Source of the DNA: Limnoperna fortunei
Taxonomy: Eukaryota > Mollusca > Bivalvia > Mytilida > Modiolidae
Direction: 5' to 3'
NCBI GenBank assembly: GCA_944474755.1
Contig: OX104124.1
Coordinates: 44,221,342-44,285,341, forward strand
Length of the DNA stretch: 64,000 nucleotides
The first letter of the stretch is position 1. Each line of letters starts with the position of its first letter. Below are positions 48,201-63,500 of this stretch, piece by piece. The translations under genes and the position numbers were made by a program. The notes beneath the pieces are model-generated. The model was not told the DNA's origin and searched no databases. It saw nothing but the letters and a program-made list of their open reading frames with translations.

Positions 48201-51200
48201 TATCGATGTTACTGTAATTACAATATTTGAATCCGATCTTTATAGACCAAAAGAATAAATGACGTTTCTTTTAAAATATTTCAGTTTCTTACTGTAAAAC
48301 GTGTCTATTTGTAACAAATTTTACGCTAAACTGCAGTATTCGCATACTTTTCTCTGCAGCGTTATTGTGGCCTTGGTGGCTGATTAATTAGTCATTTACT
48401 ATTGATCACATGCCTGTAAACAAATTGCGGATTTTCGAATTATTTATGTACTGTCCGACTCTCCAACTTAATTCACAAGGATTTCTAGTTTAACCTGCAA
48501 TCCGGCTTCCACCCACCCAACCCCACTAAAAACTGGATGCCATGAAATAACTGAAATGTTGCTGAAAACCTCAAACAACCAAACAACCCAGAGTAACTGA
48601 AAGTATATTTTTTAACTACTTTTAACTATTGCGTGTCAAATATAACTTGCGACAAGAATCGCTGTATATTTTACAATATTATTTTACAATGCGTGTTTAA
48701 CAGTTCAACAGTTGTTTATAATTAACAGTTTAATAATTTTTGAAAGGCATACATTTAAGTAACTTGTTTTTTTCTAACTGTATGTAAAAATGATGTCTGT
48801 CAAATAGAGGCCATGTCTTTTGCTAACTGTGAAATAAATCTGCTACTGAGTGGGGGGACGGGTCGGCTTAATATTAACGACAAACAATATACTTGTAACA
48901 AATCACAAAAAATATGATTGCAAACACATTTTCAACAAAATTCATCCAGTTTAATCAGTAAAAATAATATTTTATGAAAGTTGAAGGTAAATGTATCAAT
49001 AATAAATACTTAAAAGCAAAACTCCAAACAAATTTAGTAGTCGATTGAAATTGCAGATCTCAGATTGCAGGATCAACGGAAATTTGAACAAAATAGATAA
49101 TAATAATATTTACTGGAAATGTTCTGAATTAAAACATGCAGTAAGATAAAAAAAATGCTATAATTAAAACAAATAGTATTGATAAGCTTTATAAAATGAA
49201 AAGGATAATAACCAATAAGTCAATTTCTAATATTTATGTGTTGTAAACGCCATATTATAAATACCTCTACAAACAAGTTCATCCTCACCACCAGCACAGT
49301 CCCTTTTACCATCACACACTGAACCAAAGTCTACGCAAATCCCACTGTAACACGGAAACTGACCTGTGCAAAGGTAAAGAAAAAATAGAAGTACAAGGAA
49401 CGTGTAATTTAATACATAACAATATGTACCTTTGATTGTGCATGCCTAATTTTAAATATTAGTGATATATTTTACAAATAGATACATGTGTGCTAAATAT
49501 ACCGAATACACAATTGCTTGGATTTGTGAAATAAAAAAATAGTTTAAGTGCAGTTTACAGTATTTAAAAGTTTTAAATATAAGTCATTTAGACTCATTAA
49601 GTATTTCTGAACAAAAATTACATAGTTCTGAAGAAATATAAGCATATTGCTTACATTGACATATTTTATTTTTAACGGATCACATTTAACAGTTAGTTCT
49701 CAAAATGCACCTTCATACATATGGTACGAACGCAGATATTTAAATTTATACAAAATACCAATAAACTCCAACAATGTCTTCGTATTGAATAACATACTGT
49801 TGTAGTTTACATGAACCATAACAATATATATCATTTAAGACATATAAGGAATTTCGGATGATAATATACTTACAATCAAAACCTTTACAGTCTTTTTCGT
49901 CTTCACCACCTATACATTGGATGTAACCATCACATTTCACCGCACAGTTAGAATCATTTGTACATTTCATTTGGGTCTGCAAGCAGCCTAGATAATTTTT
50001 TCTCATGGTTAAATGCTAGTTTTATTAGTAATGGTAGATTTTAACATTTTTATGAAAATATGACCATTGTTATTATGATAACAAAACACAATAATTCAAG
50101 TATTTACTGTATTATGTATTGATAATGAATAGCGCATAATGACTGTTGAATTCTGATTATACAAGATTAATCATTTTGATGAACAATGCGGTAACACTTT
50201 GATAAATAGACAACTTTTTAAAACATAACTTTTCTTTTTTATTGAAACCTTAAGACTAGAAAGGCATATCAAATTGGTACACCATTTAGTACTTGTATAT
50301 TTTAAATATAATTTATCAAATCTAGAAAATATATATGGATCATATTTAGTGTGTTACATTTAACAGACTATAAACGGTTCTTACTATTTATTATTGAGGT
50401 AATCATACAATGTTGGTAATGTTCCTTTTAGAAAATAGATAAATATTCTTGTTTGTAACGTTTGTATCTTTTTTGTTTATATCCTGTTATCCGTATAATC
50501 TCGTATCCTTAAAAGTTTCGTTATAAACAGTTAAAAACTATACAAGTACAATAATTCAGTGTGTGTGTGTGTGTGTGTGTGCATCCTAGACATACGAATA
50601 CTTTTTCGTACTTTAACTGTCCACTTAGTTACATGTACCTATACATCCTATTTCATCTTCAGAACCGCTGCATTGTGCTTGTCCATCACATTTATATTTA
50701 CCACTTATACACTTTCCATCATTGCATTGAAATTCTGTTAACAGACAGGTGTTCCCTTGAAAAATTAAATGGTAATTCTTAATCATTCAAGGTTTTAAAT
50801 GTATGCAAATTAAACGCATACCCTCAGCATAGTTTATATTTTTTCTGAAACAAAAAAGAGTCATATAACATACCTGAACTCTGAATGTAATTAATAATTG
50901 CTTCATAAAGTAACGCCTGAACAAACACTTTATGTCGTGTTGTTTCTTAAAAGTATAAAAATTCGGATAAAAATACAATAAGCTGTTAAACCCGTTTACA
51001 TTAGAACGACACTATCGCGTGTCAAGATTGACAAAGCACAACGATGTTGCTGTCAACATAAAAAGTTATTTGATGTTCATAAAGATAAGTATATTTTATT
51101 CAAAACGCATGCTCGTTTATATTTCAAATTCTGGAAAACAGGTTTCGATCAGATTTCTTATGTTAAAAACAGTTAACAGTTCTTAGACGATTATTGAATA

Positions 51201-54200
51201 ATATAGAGATATTCATGAATTGTTAGTAGTTTTATTTTAATTTGTGTATAGCCTGAATTTGAGCATACAGTTTCACCCTGATAAAATCAACTAATGAATA
51301 CAATTTCTTCATATTTTGTTTTACTAAACAAACATTTGATTCCAACAGGTTAATGTTGTCATCCGACTGAGATCTTACTTTTCACTCGTGTCATTCTAAA
51401 CATTTAACAGCTAATATTACGTATTACCCCGCATCAGGAACAGTTATTAAACGACACTTTACACCTTAAACAAGTATTGTTTGAACCTATTGCTACATGA
51501 ATAGTAAGAAATAGTACAAAGCTGCTACTCCTATACAGAACTGTATCAAAGTAACAAAGAAGTTAAAAATGATACAAATAGAATAAATACCCTTTGAGTC
51601 TATTAAAACAAATCACTGCACATTAACTAAACAAAAGTGTACCTATACATCCTATTTCATCCTCAGCACCGCTGCAGTGTGCTTGTCCATCACATCTATA
51701 TCTACTACTTATACACTTTCTATCATTGCATTGAAATTCTGTTAACTGACAGGTGTTCCCTTAAAGGATCAAATACTTATTACAAACCATGCAAAGTCTT
51801 CAATAAATGCATATTAAATAAAAACTGGCCGCGTTGGTTTTATCTTTTTAGAAATAAAAAAGAGTCAAATAGCAAAAATTAATTGTACGTAATCATCGAT
51901 TCACAAAGCTACGCCTGAAAAAACAGAGTTGTTTCTACTTTGGTAAAAATATGACAAAATTAATATGCAAGCTGTTATTAACATGAACAAACAGAGTTGT
52001 TTCTACTTTGATAAAAATATGACAAAATTAACATGTAAGCTGTTATTAACATTTAACATATAACAACGCTTAGCAAAATTAACGAGGCATAACGATGTTG
52101 ATGTCCACGTGTGATAACAAAACTATGCGATGAGGGTTGTTCAGAATTATTTTCAACGGAAGTCATAATTCTCTATTAAATTATTCCCTCCCCAAATTTG
52201 ACTACACAGTACAAAATAAAATATAAAACATAATAATAATACCTTAATTAAAAAAATGTCTGAATAAAACCAGTGTGGCCGTTGAACCATGATTAGAACA
52301 ATGTATTTTTACCTGTTACATTTACCTTCTTTTTACCAAAAATATTAATTGTAGGAATATATTTTACATAGTACCTTCTTTAACTACTTTTGATATACTT
52401 ATTTAATGGTCACCATTAATGTTAGATATTAAATACCTCCACAATTGAGTTCATCTTCACCGCCTAGACAGTCCCTGAAACCATCACATTTCCCTCTACT
52501 GCTAATGCAGAGTCCATTATTACATGTATATTCTAACGGCAGACAAGCGGTTGCTAAAAGGTATATGTATTCGTTATACATTTTGCTTTAACAACTACAA
52601 TCGAAATTCGTGTGTTAAATATCTCATCTACAATAGAGCCATTAGGAGTATGTCTACCTCAGAAATACACTACACAGTTCCGTAGTACAGCTACCAAGAT
52701 AAGACTACCTATCACTCAGCGCAAATGTGTGATCGTATTTGGAAGTTGTATTTCCTATTTTTTAAATCGTGGTTAACATATCGATTTCTCTAATACGTGC
52801 ATGGAAGAATACTGAATTAACAAAGTAACGGATAATATTTAAAAAAATCAAAATCTATGAATGGTACAAATAGAATATAACGAAGCATTTATTCGAAATA
52901 TTATAACAACCTATAACACAATGTTTTAAATATATCAATTGGCTGGCAAGACCCGTTCAAGTGTAGAGTTTTAGTAAAGGGCTACTAAATGTATACCATC
53001 TCTACAAGTTTTGGAGTGGATCAGCTCTGGTCAATAATAGGTTCGTTCGCATCTTAGTGAGAGTTTTTTATCAAACACTTTAGTGTGTTTTAATGTAATT
53101 AAGATTTCAGCACTCTTACATTGCGTTTAGACAAATCTTGAAAAACCCATCGATATTATATTATATAAAATGACGCCATAAATGACACAGATCGCGGATA
53201 TAACAAAATTCTTAAAGTAACACAAACTATTTTTACCTTTAAAATATTATCTCAAGGTAACATGGTGTTGTGACCTTGAAAACTGTTGTTTTAAATGCCA
53301 TTCAAAAACCGAGAAAAAAGATAAACCAAGAAACAACTTCAAAAAACCGATTTGTCGATTCCTAAAGTATTTATTATTCACATTAACAGTCACAGTAGAG
53401 CAATTATGTGCCAAATTATTACATCCATTGATAACGTTTATTTGAACCTTCACTATTGGTCACAATTATGTATCCTTTTTTAGAGAGGTGCCTAAAACCC
53501 TACATTTTTGCATTCAAGAGAAGTATGCTGTCACATCTCGGATACCTTGGGCTTAGGAACCATATGAATTTGAGGTCAGGTCAAAATCTATTGCAATACA
53601 AAACAACTTTCTGGTAATACATAGTCTACAGGAAGTTTTGGGTGAAATATTTTGGAGTACATAGACTGCTGCATGGTATATTTACACCTAAAGACACCGT
53701 CGTTTTTCAAAAGGTTCCTGGCAACTATACAATTTTGAAATTCCCAACACAAATTTATAAACGAATCTTTTTTATTGTTAAATCCGTACACCTACTGTGT
53801 GTAATATCAGCTCAGACCATTGTTCCTTCCGCTCCGCTTGACACTTTCATAGACCGAGTGCTTATAAAGCGCTAATTTTTACCCACACTCTCGTTATTTA
53901 ATTCTTGGACCCATAACCAAAAAAACTATGAGTTCATTAATCATGATCTGGATCAAATGCGTAACGAAAGTTATATGTTAAAAAATCGTTATCGTGCGAA
54001 AAAGTCACGGAATAGATACCTTCACAGTTTAGTTCATCTTCTCCTTCGCTACAGTCCATTTCATCATCACATTCATAGTCTATGTCTATGCACTTGCCAT
54101 CATTGCATTTGAAATATATGTTAGAACAACCTACAAGACATTTCAAACCATTGTCATAAATTGGAACACTAAAATATTTCTTTGGCATTTTAGTTTGCGC

Positions 54201-57200
54201 TTCTACGTTCTAAATTTTGTAATTTATATTAAATGCATTTTTACTTCATGGACGGTACTTCATTAGAGCTTTTGACAAACATAACACTATTAAGTGAATC
54301 GTGAAAATAAAATTGCAAGGAATCTTACCGACCGACCACGTGGACCGAAAATAAGTGTCGTGCAAATGACAATCTAGATTTAACAGAAAATAAAGCTACC
54401 CCTCCAATAAATCGATTTACCCGAACCAAATAAGAGAACCAATTGACAACGAATGATTCAGACGAGTAAGATGTGTATGAATATAGATATTCTTCGAGCT
54501 TTAAAGTTGACTTTTAAGTTGCAAATTTAGGAATCAGCACGCCAAAGACATTTTGTACGAAGATAAATATTATATGGGAAACTACAAAACACACGCCAGA
54601 CATTTTTATTTAATTATGGTAACTAAATGAGTCATTTTACGTTCATGTTAATAAGGAAATGCAAAGAACATTATTAACACAATTTATATACTTTTGACAA
54701 CGTGCGCATGTGTCAAATATATATAGACATGTTAATTAAAACACATAAATCTTACGAATTTTCATGTATTTATACAAATAACCTCGAGTAAATACTAATG
54801 ATTTGTTTTAATTTAATTCTACAAAAAATAAAGAAAATAAAGTCATATATATGCATTCTTTGAAAAATTGTCAAGTGAAACAATAGTACAATAGTTTCAT
54901 ACGCACAAAAAAGCTGCGTACGGATACATTTTCGTAGACGTCAAAGTTGCCACACTGATTTAGTTCGATTAAGAATAATTTGAAATGAATCTAGTCTGTA
55001 GTTGATTGCCTCTGATTTGCTCTAAACTGCATAGCGTGTAATTCATTTTTTTTGCAAATATAATGTAAAATTAAAAAAAATACTTTTCTATATTGTTAGT
55101 AAGTGTTTTGGTTGATTGATTATTGATTGATTGATTTAACGTCAAGCTAGCAATATTTCATCTATATTTAGGATGTGGGTTATTTTTAAGACATTTCAGG
55201 TGTAATGCCAGGCCAGCGTGTTCAAATGACGCAATAAACGCGGTTTTATTGCCAAGAAGTTTCTATATACAATTTAAAACGGCAAAAAGATGTTGCATGA
55301 CTTTATTATGTTTAAATGCCAATAATATACCTAATCTAATTTAAAACGAAAAAATGATGGTATCTAAAAGTTTATTGTTCCCTTTTGAATTTACCTCCAG
55401 CCTACATGGATATGAGCCAAGTTTTGGCCTTAAGATTGCATACAGTTTCTCAAGAAAGGTAATGAGGGATTGACAGACTCTTCATTGTACCTTTCATTTG
55501 CATTTGAAGATTTTACCAATTGACTAATACTCGATCTAGGTCTACATGTACACTTGATTTAAACATTCGAGTCAGGATCCCCACCATCGTCTCATCCTAA
55601 GCTACAGATAATGTTTTTCTGTGGAATTAATGATGAATCTAGTTCTTATTTGAGGGAACATGCAAATTATAAAGTAGTAATAAGAGGCAACATCCGATAT
55701 CATTTAATTATTCTTATTGGTAAAATTTTATTCTTGGCATACCCGTTACACCGCTAATGTCTTAATACTAACTAACAATGCACATAAAAATATCATTTCA
55801 TGTAAACCCACATTGAATGCCTAAGCAAACGCCATAAATTTACATGTTAAAGCAAACTCCATAATAAAAACTGTAGTTTCACCCTGGTCGATGTTATGCT
55901 TAGTTACATAATGATGTTTTTTTCGTTAAAATCTTATGTGTTTCAATTATGTCATTTAGGGGAGTTTTTAAGAAAAGATTTCATGCTGATTTGCTTCTTA
56001 TCTTGTTTTCTTCAATAAATAATATATTGACTCACTTTTATTGGTATTTTTACTAAGTATTTCTCAAGCCATAAAAATATAAATTAAGCTCGCCTAACGG
56101 CTGAGTGGGTATTACATTTCTCTTTTTAAGAAATCCCGATAGCGACTTTTATTATGGTGAGTAATTGTATATTATTACACGAATCGAATTTGCGTGTTTT
56201 TTATTTATCTTCTTTTGCGTCATGTTAAACCGCAACAAATATATAACTATTTTTCGCTGTACAGTTTAGCGGAACAAACGTTTAAACGGAACCCATAATT
56301 GATGTTTTCTGATCTGCTTCATTTACGCGTATGCAACACACACATCTTATCAACAACAATGAACGCGTCTGCTGATAATATGTTTGCATCGATAGTTGGG
56401 GATGCTTAAACAGTTTCTTTGACATGTGGTCAACATCGGTCTTTCTCAACTCATAAAAAATGTATATTCACCTCGTCCATCAGCTCGGTGAATAGTATAA
56501 ATTATATCGACTTAAACACAAGACCATGAATATTGTGTAACATTATTAATCAAGAGAATGTCTTTTCACCATACATATACGTGTATCTTTATGTGGAATA
56601 AAACTATTGCGTGATTCTTACAATGGGATGGCTTGACAATAATATTTTCTGGTTATTCAAGGATACATGTCTATGCTGAACAAATTATAGTGCACGTATT
56701 TGAATGTGTAAAAGACTAAACACTTTAAATTAAATCGTACCTTTTCCGTTCTGAAACATTACTGTCACTGTAAAAGAGAATATAAAATACTCTTATACAT
56801 ATTTTAAAAAAATTTAATTGATATGATTATTTTTATATATGAAAGGAGATTTTCATATGAATTGACTTTTTACAACAAAGTTAATTATTTGGTGATACCC
56901 AAAGAAAATCTTCTAAGTTTCTATTTGTTTGTACAGAATATCAAACATGTTTTCCGAAGACACTCACGTTTGCGGACATCATGTGTATGAAAATGCAAAA
57001 AGCGTGTATGTGGTGTAGGAAACGCTACCAGAAGGTTGGGCATATTTTGTCAACCAAAGAACAATAAAATGCTCTAAATTTTAAGTTATATGTTAATTAC
57101 ATGTGATAATAAATGTTAGTTACTTTAATCGGCAAATGTGTTTTATTTGTTGAGACCAATGAGCACAGTCAAAACTGTTTTTTTAAATATTTTTATCAAT

Positions 57201-57507
57201 TAAGGACACTATTTGGCCTCTGGTTAAAGTAGTAAATCATGTATTATTGATCACATGGCCTGTCTACCGGTTGTGGATTCCAGCCATACTACGCTCAGCG
57301 TCGCGCTTAACTTTGACCTAACTTTACAAAGATTTTGAGTTTTCTTTCAGAAGATTGTGGTTTTCACGGGGTACTCTGGTTTTCTCCACCTTTCAAATAT
57401 TGATAAAAGTGGCAATAGATCCTAGTAAAAAAAAACAAAAGCATAATCAAAATTTACATACCTGTTAATATAAAAAACACTACGTTTTTAAGCTCTTTGA
57501 ACATCAT
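36215..57507 (-). CDS. LDLa-Ig transmembrane receptor-like protein, 21 exons, apparently complete
   Basis: Hand-built model. Exons in coding order: 57507-57462, 56767-56741, 54130-54020, 52553-52437, 51759-51643, 50755-50639, 49987-49874, 49363-49265, 46423-46133, 45293-44994, 44383-44084, 43800-43510, 42862-42836, 42398-42384, 41804-41502, 40735-40436, 39766-39467, 39142-38852, 38068-38036, 36675-36655, 36306-36215. All have AG acceptors and GT donors, all internal junctions are phase 1, and the total of 3,312 nt gives 1,103 residues plus stop. Order: signal peptide (about 1-24), six LDLa (25-249), Ig1-4 (250-643), linker (644-657), Ig5-8 (658-1055), stalk (1056-1073), TM (about 1077-1099), tail CRSC. 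LDLa modules usually bind calcium and ligand, and Ig arrays usually mediate adhesion or recognition, so a type I cell-surface receptor or adhesion protein is inferred. The tail is too short for a signalling motif. Perlecan shares LDLa plus Ig but lacks this TM, and no laminin or EGF modules are seen. No ortholog is recognised. An ATTAAA lies about 300 bp past the stop (35912-35917, - strand). Confidence 0.85.
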
Positions 57508-60500
57508 ATCGGGTTTTTTGCCAAGGATCTACATGAAATCAAACAGACTATATGAATAAACAAATGGCGTTCTTAAGGCTTTATAGGAAAAAGTATAGAC
57601 TAAGTCATTTCTTCATAACGCGCAGAGTTTCCTAGTAAAGGTAGGACTTTCCTCCGCAACCACCGGTAAAAACTGGAGATCACACACGTAAAACTCTATT
57701 CAATCAAACATAATAACTTCACCTCAAATACTACCAAGTGCTCTTTATGTTGTTGCTGTTTATTATATTGAATATACCTGTATAACGTGTTTGACCACAG
57801 AGTGTCAGTCTTGACGAAACAAAGCACGCCTTCTAGTAGATACAACATTTCGTAAATATTGAATTAAGATAATATTATTCGCTGTTCAGACAATTTTATT
57901 GAACAGAGGTTTTGGGAATAAATCATTAAATATAAAAAATCTACGTACAATCTATAATTTTTTTTAAAATTTTGCGTTCAACCCCTAGAAAATAAGCTCT
58001 GTACCAAACTTTTAAATGTAATTAACGATAACTTTTACTTTCCTGATCCAAACTAAGGAGATATTCAAAATTCCACAGAGGTTAGCAAGTTGTTTTCTTT
58101 AATATTTGTATTTTAGTATTGCTTATTTCGCTATGACTGCGTAATATTGCTTTTAGCAAGAATAAACTAATAAGGATCTCCGTAGATCCGTAGATGCTGG
58201 AATTTTATTACAGAGAGCCTTCTTTCACAACATCATGCGGGTGGTTGGTTAGTGCCATGCTCCTTGTGTGTTCAATGCCAATGTCGCTACAAAATGAGGA
58301 AGTTTTGTGTCATACCGAACTATCCATACAGTTGTACTAGCAGGTAATTTTTATTGCCAATGGTGTTTTCCATTTTCGCAATGTGTTTGTCTCATTACCA
58401 CCTAACCAAACACATTTAACCTGAGCTAACATCAATAGGCTTTTAAATACATTTAGTATTCGTCTGTTTCTCTTTTTAAAAAAAGTTCTTTATTTCTTTA
58501 TTTGTGTTTTACCATTTTCATTGGTTGCGTTAAAAATTAATTTACAATCTTCATTATTTCTAAGATTCTTCTCTGTTACATAGTAAAGACCGTTATAAGA
58601 AAATCAAACTAGAAATACCATTAGGCAAACCATTAAAACGCGTTTTTAAAGCTATTCATAGGTATTATTAATGTACATATAAATGATGACATAAACAACC
58701 ATTAACTGTCTGGCATTGTTTAGATTAAAGACATTTAAACAGAAGGCATTTATTTTATATTTCTGAGAAACCTCATATTCCGTGAAATGACTAGAGTAAT
58801 CCAGTTCTCTCATTTGAAGAGGTCAAATACTGGAAATCGAAAAAAGTACAAAATCTAAGTCAAAGTTAAAAATACCTGGTCTTAAACAATTTTTATACAT
58901 TTACCCTACCAATTAGTCATTTAAAATTTACTTTAAAAATGAAAATGTAATACTACGTCCCTGGCAAAAGTTCGTAATACAAAAATAAATAAGAAAAACT
59001 GCCAGACAGGTTTATTAATCACAAAAAGACAGAAAAACGAATGAGCCAAAAATGAGCGGATCTTTGTCGGTAAAACTTGCAATCTGTGTCAATTGAAGTC
59101 TAGCACATTTAGCACGCAGTGAGCCATAATCTCGTCTTAACCTCAGTGTTGACCCGCGGTGATCATCTGTATATGAATTATCATATAACCGAGGCCCCTG
59201 ACTAAAAGTAACTCAAAGACAGAATATGGAACTACTCTATAAAAAAGAAGTAAATAATGTCGTCCATGGTAAAACACTAAACAAATCATGGCTACCAAAA
59301 AGTAAATGCATACGAATAAGCACCAATGAATAACAAACCTCCTCTTGTTAGCAAATTGCGAGGTCGGGTTGTAATAGTGTCAAAAATGTAATAAAATGTG
59401 TTAGGGTTATACAGTTTACCATTTTCCATACTAACGCGCCATAATTGACTTGTATGGTCATAAAATGTGAATATTTTTTATTAATGTTTTCTGACAAAAA
59501 AAATCTATGTTGGTGTATACATGTTTTCTGTAGACCTTTATTTTAAATAAATATGACGAATTAACCTTATGTCATAAACATAAGTCATAAACATGCATGA
59601 GCTTATGTGTCTACCTTAAAGAAAATTTCAATTTGATCCCTTATCACTTTTTAACTTAAGTTTTATTGGAATGAAACGTAGTTAAAATCAATCAATACTC
59701 ATTGCTTTTTCGGTAGGAAATTATTATAATTATTCAATACTCACTGCTTGTCCACAGGTAGTAGAAATTGCTCAGCAGTTTTTAATATAGCAAGTACCGC
59801 AATTTACACAGTTCTAAGTAAGCGGATTTCTTAAAAAATGTTTCGGGACCATTAAACTATTCCATATTAGTTAACCAATAACAACCTTCTTCTTCGTATT
59901 TCTTTCAACAAAATAAACAACTCTGACATAAATTCATTCTGTTTTTATCAAGAAATCATACATCGTTTTCTTTAAATGTAAGACGATAAAGAAAAAGAAC
60001 AGTGTGTGCAATAATGGCAATTTATATTTATTTTGTATTAAATATATACATTTTAGCTGATACTGGCTTTAATTTATTATAATTATAAATACACCTGAAG
60101 AGGTGCCACTGGAGATAATAATTCAATGTCTGTTTGCTATAGAAAACTTTATCGCAGCAGGGTTGTGATTGAAGATCTGCAAAGGTACATGAGGGGCTAT
60201 CTGTGGCAATTATGCTACAATGATATTTATATAAACACAAATTACTTTTTTATAACACATATAAGGAAACATTGACCAGTAGGTTTATAAATAGTCCTTT
60301 GTATATTTCTTTGTTTGGCGAGATTAATTTTGTTAGGTATGAATTTTCCCTGTTATAAAGAAATAATAATCAATACAAAAATCTAGAAAAAAAACCCCAT
60401 GCTGCTTAAATGCTGTTTAATAATAGTTATTCTTAAATAATGTAAACTAGAACACTTACTACTAAACAATTCTATCGTATGCATAACGTGTTAGGCAGTT

Positions 60501-63500
60501 CTGTGACGTATTCGTCTTGGGACACTTCAAGCAACTACATATTTTAGATTTCTTAATTCACCTTGAAACAAAATATGTGTACCATGAGGTCACAAAGTAC
60601 AGCTTTGTCACTGACAAAGAAGACATTTGTAATGCATGACCATTAAATAATATATATTTTATATAATTTATATTTAGGGGTTTGTATTAAGGTGTAAGAC
60701 TACCAAATACCGGGAACCAGTCCAGAGTTTGTGCGTAAAAGTAGTACTATTCAACGGACAGGTTCACTCTTGCTTTATATAGAATTTGAACCGCACATGA
60801 TACCAGAATAAATTTGGTATTTTAGGAAAGCTAAAAACTTTGAATTAAGTAGATTTTTTTACCACGTGGATTTCAGGTTGAACGTTTGTTCTTATATGCA
60901 ATGAAACATATTGTGAAATTTTGACAGAATGTTTACCCGGTGCTTTTTTATAAGAGACAGATGTGTCATTTTATTTTAAATAAAGGTAAATTTTCTAGGA
61001 TAAGTCAAAATTATCAAATTTTAATACAGCCGAAGAGTAAAAAAGCAAAAGGTGCAGAAAGAAGGTAAATCGCAAAGACAACCATTTTAATTTATCAGAG
61101 CCAAAACCTATGGGGGAGTCAAATTTCAGCCTAGATATTGTATTATGTAATATGTTATGAAATTTCGGGGTCTGCAGTGGTCCGCACTTTGTAGAATGTG
61201 CGGTAATTTAAATAAACTCCTCTGTTGGATTTAGAATGTAATGAAAGGGTCAAATTGAATACAACTAAAACTGGTAGACGTTCTAGTATGCAGAAAAATT
61301 ATGTATTAAAGATGAATTTGTCAATTTCACACCCGCGGCGTAAGTCGCCTACCTTGCTGGCATGGGTTATTACTACAATTATTTATTTTCTAATCTGATG
61401 TTTGCTGCGGGCAAATTTGTTAGTTAACTAGTAACCATGTGCAATAATTGCACTTGTTAAAATAATTTGGCCTTTAAATGATAGTACTTCTGTCGAAAAT
61501 TCCTTAAAAATGAGCCGTAATTTAAACTTTGAAATTTATTGCAATTTTATACCAAAGCAAGATATAATTTTGTTTCTTTTTATGCCACTGTGTACTTTAG
61601 TGGGATTTCTTTTAGTAAAGACTGTTCGTTTAACTATTAAACTTAAAAGACTAGTGACCGTACAACTGAATAAATTTAAATTTAACCCAAAAACTTTCTA
61701 AGGCTGGACTAGGTGCATAATTAGGACATTTTCATACTATTTTTGTTAATTAAAATGTATTTTAAGAGATAAAAGTCTTATTCCAACAGTTTGAGGGCAA
61801 TCAGAATCTCACTTTGTATATAAGGCGGATGTGAATTGAACTAACAAAATGCAAAAATCATGATAAAATTGTGTAATTAGTGCCATTTACATTTGCAACT
61901 AAGAAGTTTTAAAATTGAGGAATAATGCATTTCTTGATTACCAAGCTCATTTTTCATGATAATGCGTATGTGAGGTCTTTGTATGTTTGCATGCATTTCT
62001 TGAAAACCGCTTAATGTAATTCAACACAAATTTTAGAATTTGTTTCGAATAACATAAATTTAAGACCAGGAAAAATGTAAGTGTAAGACCACCAGATAGC
62101 GGCAACCAGTCCAGAGGTTGTACGTAAAAGTACTATTCAACAGAAAGATTCACTTTTGCCTCATAAAAAATTTTAACCACACATTATACCAGAATAAATT
62201 TGGTATTTTTGGAAAGCTAAATATTCTAGAGAAATTGAGGATAAGTTGTTTTGGTTTTACATGAACATAAAAATATTGAGTGTCAGTTAGGGAAATGCAA
62301 TATTTTTGTACTGAAATAGAAAGTGAAAGTAAATTTTTAGACCACGCGGACTTCCGGTATAGCGTTCGTTCTTATATGCAATGAAACCTATTGTGAAATT
62401 TTGACAGAATGTTTACCCGGTGCATTTTTATATGGGACAGAAGTGTTACTTTTTTAAATAAAGGTACATTTTATAGGATAAGGCAAAATTATCAAATTTT
62501 AATATAGCCGAAGAGTAAAAAAAACAATGATGGTCCTGCATCTTAATAGTCGGAACGTATAATACTTTGGTGCATACAAGTAAAATGTAACTAAGCGATT
62601 AACAAATATCCCTCATCTAGAAAAAGACAAAGTACACATGACGAAGAAATCAAACAACAAATAAAAACAACCACCACTGAACAGAAAACCATGGGTTCAC
62701 TCAGAACACCGAACGAGTAAGCAGTACCTGCTTCTAATAAGACACCGTCAAATCGCAAGAAATCATGTTTGTGAAAAGTCAACTTCATCATTAGGAAAAT
62801 CTATATATGGTTGGGAATATGTCTGATCACATTTTGGATTTTTTTGATCAACTAACTAGAAGGTCTAGGTAAGAAGTTGACGTGATTCACTTGATTAAAT
62901 AAGATTTAATCTCAAAATCCTTATCATAGTTCAAATGTAATTAGTCAGCGAACTAAAGAATTATTCAGTGACACGACATCATCGAAGGCCGAATTTTACT
63001 GCAGTTATAATCCGGTTATTATTGTGATTCGTCGGATTAACGGCAGGATTTATTCCTAGTTTTCGAAATGTAGCAAATTAAAAAATTGTAACATCGGTCT
63101 ATTTATACAAATTATTCATCTTCTTTACGTTATTAAAGCTTTAGACATTGCAAAACTTAACGACTTTTATTGAAGACATTTCTTTTTTCGTCTTTAAAGA
63201 TGCACGAGGAAAATGCTATGTTGATCATTTTTTCCGTATATGGATAATGCGACCTTATAAACGTGCTAATTTTCATACTATAGCAACCATTTCGTAGTAA
63301 GAATCCAGTAATTTACATTTACTTACCCAAGATGCAACACGTCAGTCAGTTTCGGGTTTCTCATTGTTTTTCATGTAGTAAACGCAATTAAAAAGAGACA
63401 CAAATGTCAATTAATACACAACGCACAGCGGGTTATTAAAAACGGCAATAACCATCATGTTTCAATAATGATCGGTTTTTTTAAAAACACGAAACCGATA